Shown here: positions 61,646 through 64,000 of the stretch, piece after piece
How positions within the stretch are numbered: the first letter of the stretch is position 1
How the letters are laid out: each line of letters opens with the position of its first letter
Assembly (NCBI RefSeq): GCF_000153185.1
Contig: NZ_CH724155.1
Coordinates: 203,369-267,368, forward strand
DNA: 64,000 bases
DNA from: Reinekea blandensis MED297
GTDB lineage: Bacteria; Pseudomonadota; Gammaproteobacteria; Pseudomonadales; Natronospirillaceae
Direction: 5' to 3'
Position numbers and translations under genes: made by a program
The notes under the pieces: generated by a model
What the model saw: only the letters and a program-made list of their open reading frames with translations
Databases searched by the model: none
Told to the model about the DNA's origin: nothing

Positions 61646-64000
61646 CTACTCTAGAATTCGGATGTTATCGATCTGGAAGTGCACATCGTTGTGGGCTTCA
61701 TTCCAGTTCGGCAAAACTTCCAACACAGTGCCGACTTCGCTGAAGTCGATCTCCGCCGCGCTGTAATCGGCAAACACAATTTCATTGGTCACCCAGGTAT
61801 CGAGCGCGCTGTTTAACACGATGTCTCCGGTGGAGAGGTTGCCGGGGCTGACCATCTTGCCCCAGATTTCCGTCGCACCGGCATAGTCGATCACTTTCAG
61901 GTCGAACTGAACCTTGGTCAGCGCCGTCAGGTTATGCTCGGTTTTGAATGGGAACGACACGGTGGCTTTCGGACCGGCAGCGACGTCGTGGTTGCCATAC
62001 AGGATATCCAGCGCCAAATCGCCCGCGCCTCTATCGATTTCGGTAACGGTGACATAGCCAGGTATGCCGCTCCAGTCGGTCGCGCTTTTTGCAGTCCAGA
62101 CGGTGGGGTCATTGAACATATCCGTATCGGCAATGCCGTCAATGTACACGTCGGTGCTGGTCGTCAACTCAGGAGCGGGGTCCGGTTCAAAGCTGGAACA
62201 GTCCGGATCGCTGCCGGCGGTAAACGGCATCCAACGCACGTCTTCGATTTCCAGATCGAGACCGGCATCGTCAGCCCAGATCAGGAAAGGCGTGTTGATG
62301 TTGGTGACGTCGAGACCCGAGAAACACTGTAATGGAATCGACACATTGCTCCACTCACCCACCGTCAGTGCGCTCAGGACCGGCGCAATGTTCACTTCAC
62401 CCAGGCAAGGGTAAATGCAGTGTGCACTGAGGTTCACCGCATCTGACTGTGGCGCCACATTCACTTTCACGCGGAACTGAATCGACGTTTCTGAGTTGGC
62501 ATAAGGGGCCAGGTCGGTGCCGGTTTCAGCATCATTGTTTTGCAGATAGATCTGACCGTTGCCAATCCAGCGAGCGCGCTTGGCGCTGTATTGCACGGCC
62601 CCGTCGGTGGTGGTAACCACGATGTCGGTTTCGGTGGCATCATTCGGTGTGGTATCGGTAGTCGCAAGCGGGTCGACACTGACTTCGGTGCCGTTCCAGT
62701 TGGCTGGACCGCCGATGCGCATCACGTAATCGCCCTGCGCGGTGCCGGAGCTGAAAATATCCAGCGGCTCGTTGGTCGTTCCGGCTTCGGTGATGTCCGG
62801 TGCGCCGCAACCACGATCCGATTCGGTTTCATCCAGCAGATCAACCGTGGCGGTGTCATCTGCTGTCAGGCCATACCCCAACGCAAACAACGGTGTCTGA
62901 CCGTCGCCGGTATTCACCGGAACCTGACAGTCTTCAGCCGGCCAGGAATACGACAGCTTGCCGGTAAAGGACACATCACCAAACAGCACATCGGCCACGC
63001 CCTTGCCTTCGGAGCCGGGTAACCAGGCACTGACAAACGCGTCCGACAGGTTCAGTTCCGGGTTCATCCACAGCGGACGTCCACCGACATATACCGTCAA
63101 TACCGGCGTGTTGGGATCGTTCACGTCAAGATCGGCCAGTAATTGACTGGCGGCTGGGTTCTGGTCAGCAAAGGCCATGGTTTCGAATTTACCAATGTCA
63201 CCGTTACCTTCGGCGTATGGCGTTTCGCCCACCACCGCAATAATAACGTCGTAACTGCCGTCGGCACCGGAGCCGTCTTCACTGAAGGTGACACTGCCAG
63301 TGCCCTGCGCGATGCGTTCCTGCAACCCGGCGAGAATCGTATCGCCGTTCGGGAAATCCGCATTGCTGTTGCCGGTACCCTGCCAGGAGAGCGTCCAGCC
63401 CCCGGTCTGATTCTGCAGGCTGTCCGCCGAGGCGCCGACCACCAGGATCGCCGCGTCATCCGACAGCGGTAACAGGTCGGCATTGTCTTTCAGCAGGACC
63501 AGCGATTTCTGTACGGCTTCACGAGCCAGGGCGCGCATCTCGTCGGTGGCCAGTTTACTGTCGTCACCGGCGTCCAGGCGCAGCGATGGCTTGGGTTTAT
63601 CAAACAGACCTGCACGGTATTTCACCCGCAGAATGCGACGAACGGCATCGTCGATGCGATCCATCGAGATCAGACCGTTGTTCACATCCGCAATGGTGTT
63701 GGTGATGAAGCCTTTCCAGTCCTGCGGCACCATCATCATGTCGATACCGGCGTTGACCGCCTGTGCACAATGGTCATTGCTGCAGCCAGTTACCTGGCCC
63801 TGACCGTTCCAGTCCGAAATGATAAAACCATCGAAGTTCATCTTGCCTTTGAGCACATCGCTCAACAGGTAATCATCGCCATGGATTTTTTCGCCGTTCC
63901 AACTGTTAAACGACGCCATCACGGTTTGCACACCGGCCTCCAGTGACGAGTAATAGCCTTGACCATGAATGTTGATCAGCTCTTCCTCGGTCGACAGGTA
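61646..64000 (-). CDS. glycoside hydrolase family 3 beta-glucosidase (N-terminus outside window)
   Basis: 784 C-terminal residues are visible; the start lies beyond base 64000. MNFDGFIISDWNG carries the catalytic nucleophile Asp of GH3. The second GH3 domain follows (LVLLKDNADLLPL, VVGETPYAEGNGD, SAWLPGSEGKGVADVLFGD). After about residue 430 there are two beta-sandwich regions (DYVMRIGGPANW; DVYIDGIADTDMF), as in the ExoP-type marine exo-glucanases. It hydrolyses beta-glucans, probably outside the cytosol; the signal peptide cannot be seen. Confidence 0.9.
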   Translation of the reverse strand, partial: YLSTEEELINIHGQGYYSSLEAGVQTVMASFNSWNGEKIHGDDYLLSDVLKGKMNFDGFIISDWNGQGQVTGCSNDHCAQAVNAGIDMMMVPQDWKGFITNTIADVNNGLISMDRIDDAVRRILRVKYRAGLFDKPKPSLRLDAGDDSKLATDEMRALAREAVQKSLVLLKDNADLLPLSDDAAILVVGASADSLQNQTGGWTLSWQGTGNSNADFPNGDTILAGLQERIAQGTGSVTFSEDGSGADGSYDVIIAVVGETPYAEGNGDIGKFETMAFADQNPAASQLLADLDVNDPNTPVLTVYVGGRPLWMNPELNLSDAFVSAWLPGSEGKGVADVLFGDVSFTGKLSYSWPAEDCQVPVNTGDGQTPLFALGYGLTADDTATVDLLDETESDRGCGAPDITEAGTTNEPLDIFSSGTAQGDYVMRIGGPANWNGTEVSVDPLATTDTTPNDATETDIVVTTTDGAVQYSAKRARWIGNGQIYLQNNDAETGTDLAPYANSETSIQFRVKVNVAPQSDAVNLSAHCIYPCLGEVNIAPVLSALTVGEWSNVSIPLQCFSGLDVTNINTPFLIWADDAGLDLEIEDVRWMPFTAGSDPDCSSFEPDPAPELTTSTDVYIDGIADTDMFNDPTVWTAKSATDWSGIPGYVTVTEIDRGAGDLALDILYGNHDVAAGPKATVSFPFKTEHNLTALTKVQFDLKVIDYAGATEIWGKMVSPGNLSTGDIVLNSALDTWVTNEIVFADYSAAEIDFSEVGTVLEVLPNWNEAHNDVHFQIDNIRILE

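Noticed and set aside
1..64000. CRISPR arrays, tRNA or rRNA genes, prophage
   Set aside because: No regularly spaced short repeats, no cloverleaf or rRNA sequence, and no phage structural genes noticed while reading.

Overview
The window reads as chromosomal DNA (roughly mid-50s percent GC by eye) of a marine-type gammaproteobacterium, probably Oceanospirillales and perhaps near Reinekea or Saccharospirillum. This is inferred from gene content: a tryptophan-kynurenine pair, an FAD/SelD fusion, nagE-type PTS genes with an EIIA-HPr-EI fusion, c-di-GMP enzymes, an MCP, PagL and ScsB. I see no tRNA, rRNA, CRISPR array, prophage or transposase gene. About 67 protein genes are supported; the first (LysE family) and last (GH3 glycosidase) are cut by the window edges.

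Layout. 1-8.2 kb: small acetyltransferases, a methyltransferase, SnoaL-like proteins, a DHH phosphoesterase, an MFS pump, a DUF817-PagL pair and a GGDEF protein. 8.3-12.4 kb: CMD-family protein, HD-GYP phosphodiesterase, kynA-kynU. 12.4-19.8 kb: psuG-psuK with a palindrome over the psuK start, then a tightly overlapping selenium operon (MFS, mnmH, unknown membrane protein, FAD-selD). 20-23 kb: slyD, threonine aldolase, yqhD. 23-25 kb: a LysR regulator and a divergent 60-residue gene, each split by a copy of the same 268-bp palindromic element. 25-31 kb: MCP, GIY-YIG protein, methyltransferase, GNAT, LysR, divergent PurA paralogue, outer-membrane barrel. 32-36 kb: HTH/TerB-like, NfeD, two SPFH proteins and two small membrane proteins in one operon. 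36-41 kb: NTase-GNAT fusion, cytochrome b561, MATE transporter with a 13-bp-arm operator, cytoplasmic PL2-type pectate lyase. 41-47 kb: a probable copper/envelope stress island (ScsB, SHOCT, Spy-like, two-component system with a Met/His-rich sensor loop). 47.7-53.2 kb: ROK repressor divergent from nagE-type EIICB and EIIA-HPr-EI. 53.9-56.5 kb: two Hsp20s and a Deg protease behind a sigma-32 promoter. 56.5-64 kb: REP/BIME repeats, regulators, GNATs, DUF4275, secreted GH3 enzyme.

The most unusual signal is the palindromic element family. Three copies lie in the window (8839-8948 short form, 23264-23531 and 23996-24263 full length). Removing each unit exactly, with no target duplication, restores an open reading frame in two genes and a stop codon in the third. 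The outer arms differ between the two full copies, but inside each copy the two arms match, as if the pairing itself is conserved. I see no transposase, so these look like non-autonomous, structure-dependent mobile elements. The two full copies are inverted and flank a divergent promoter with a LysR-type dyad.
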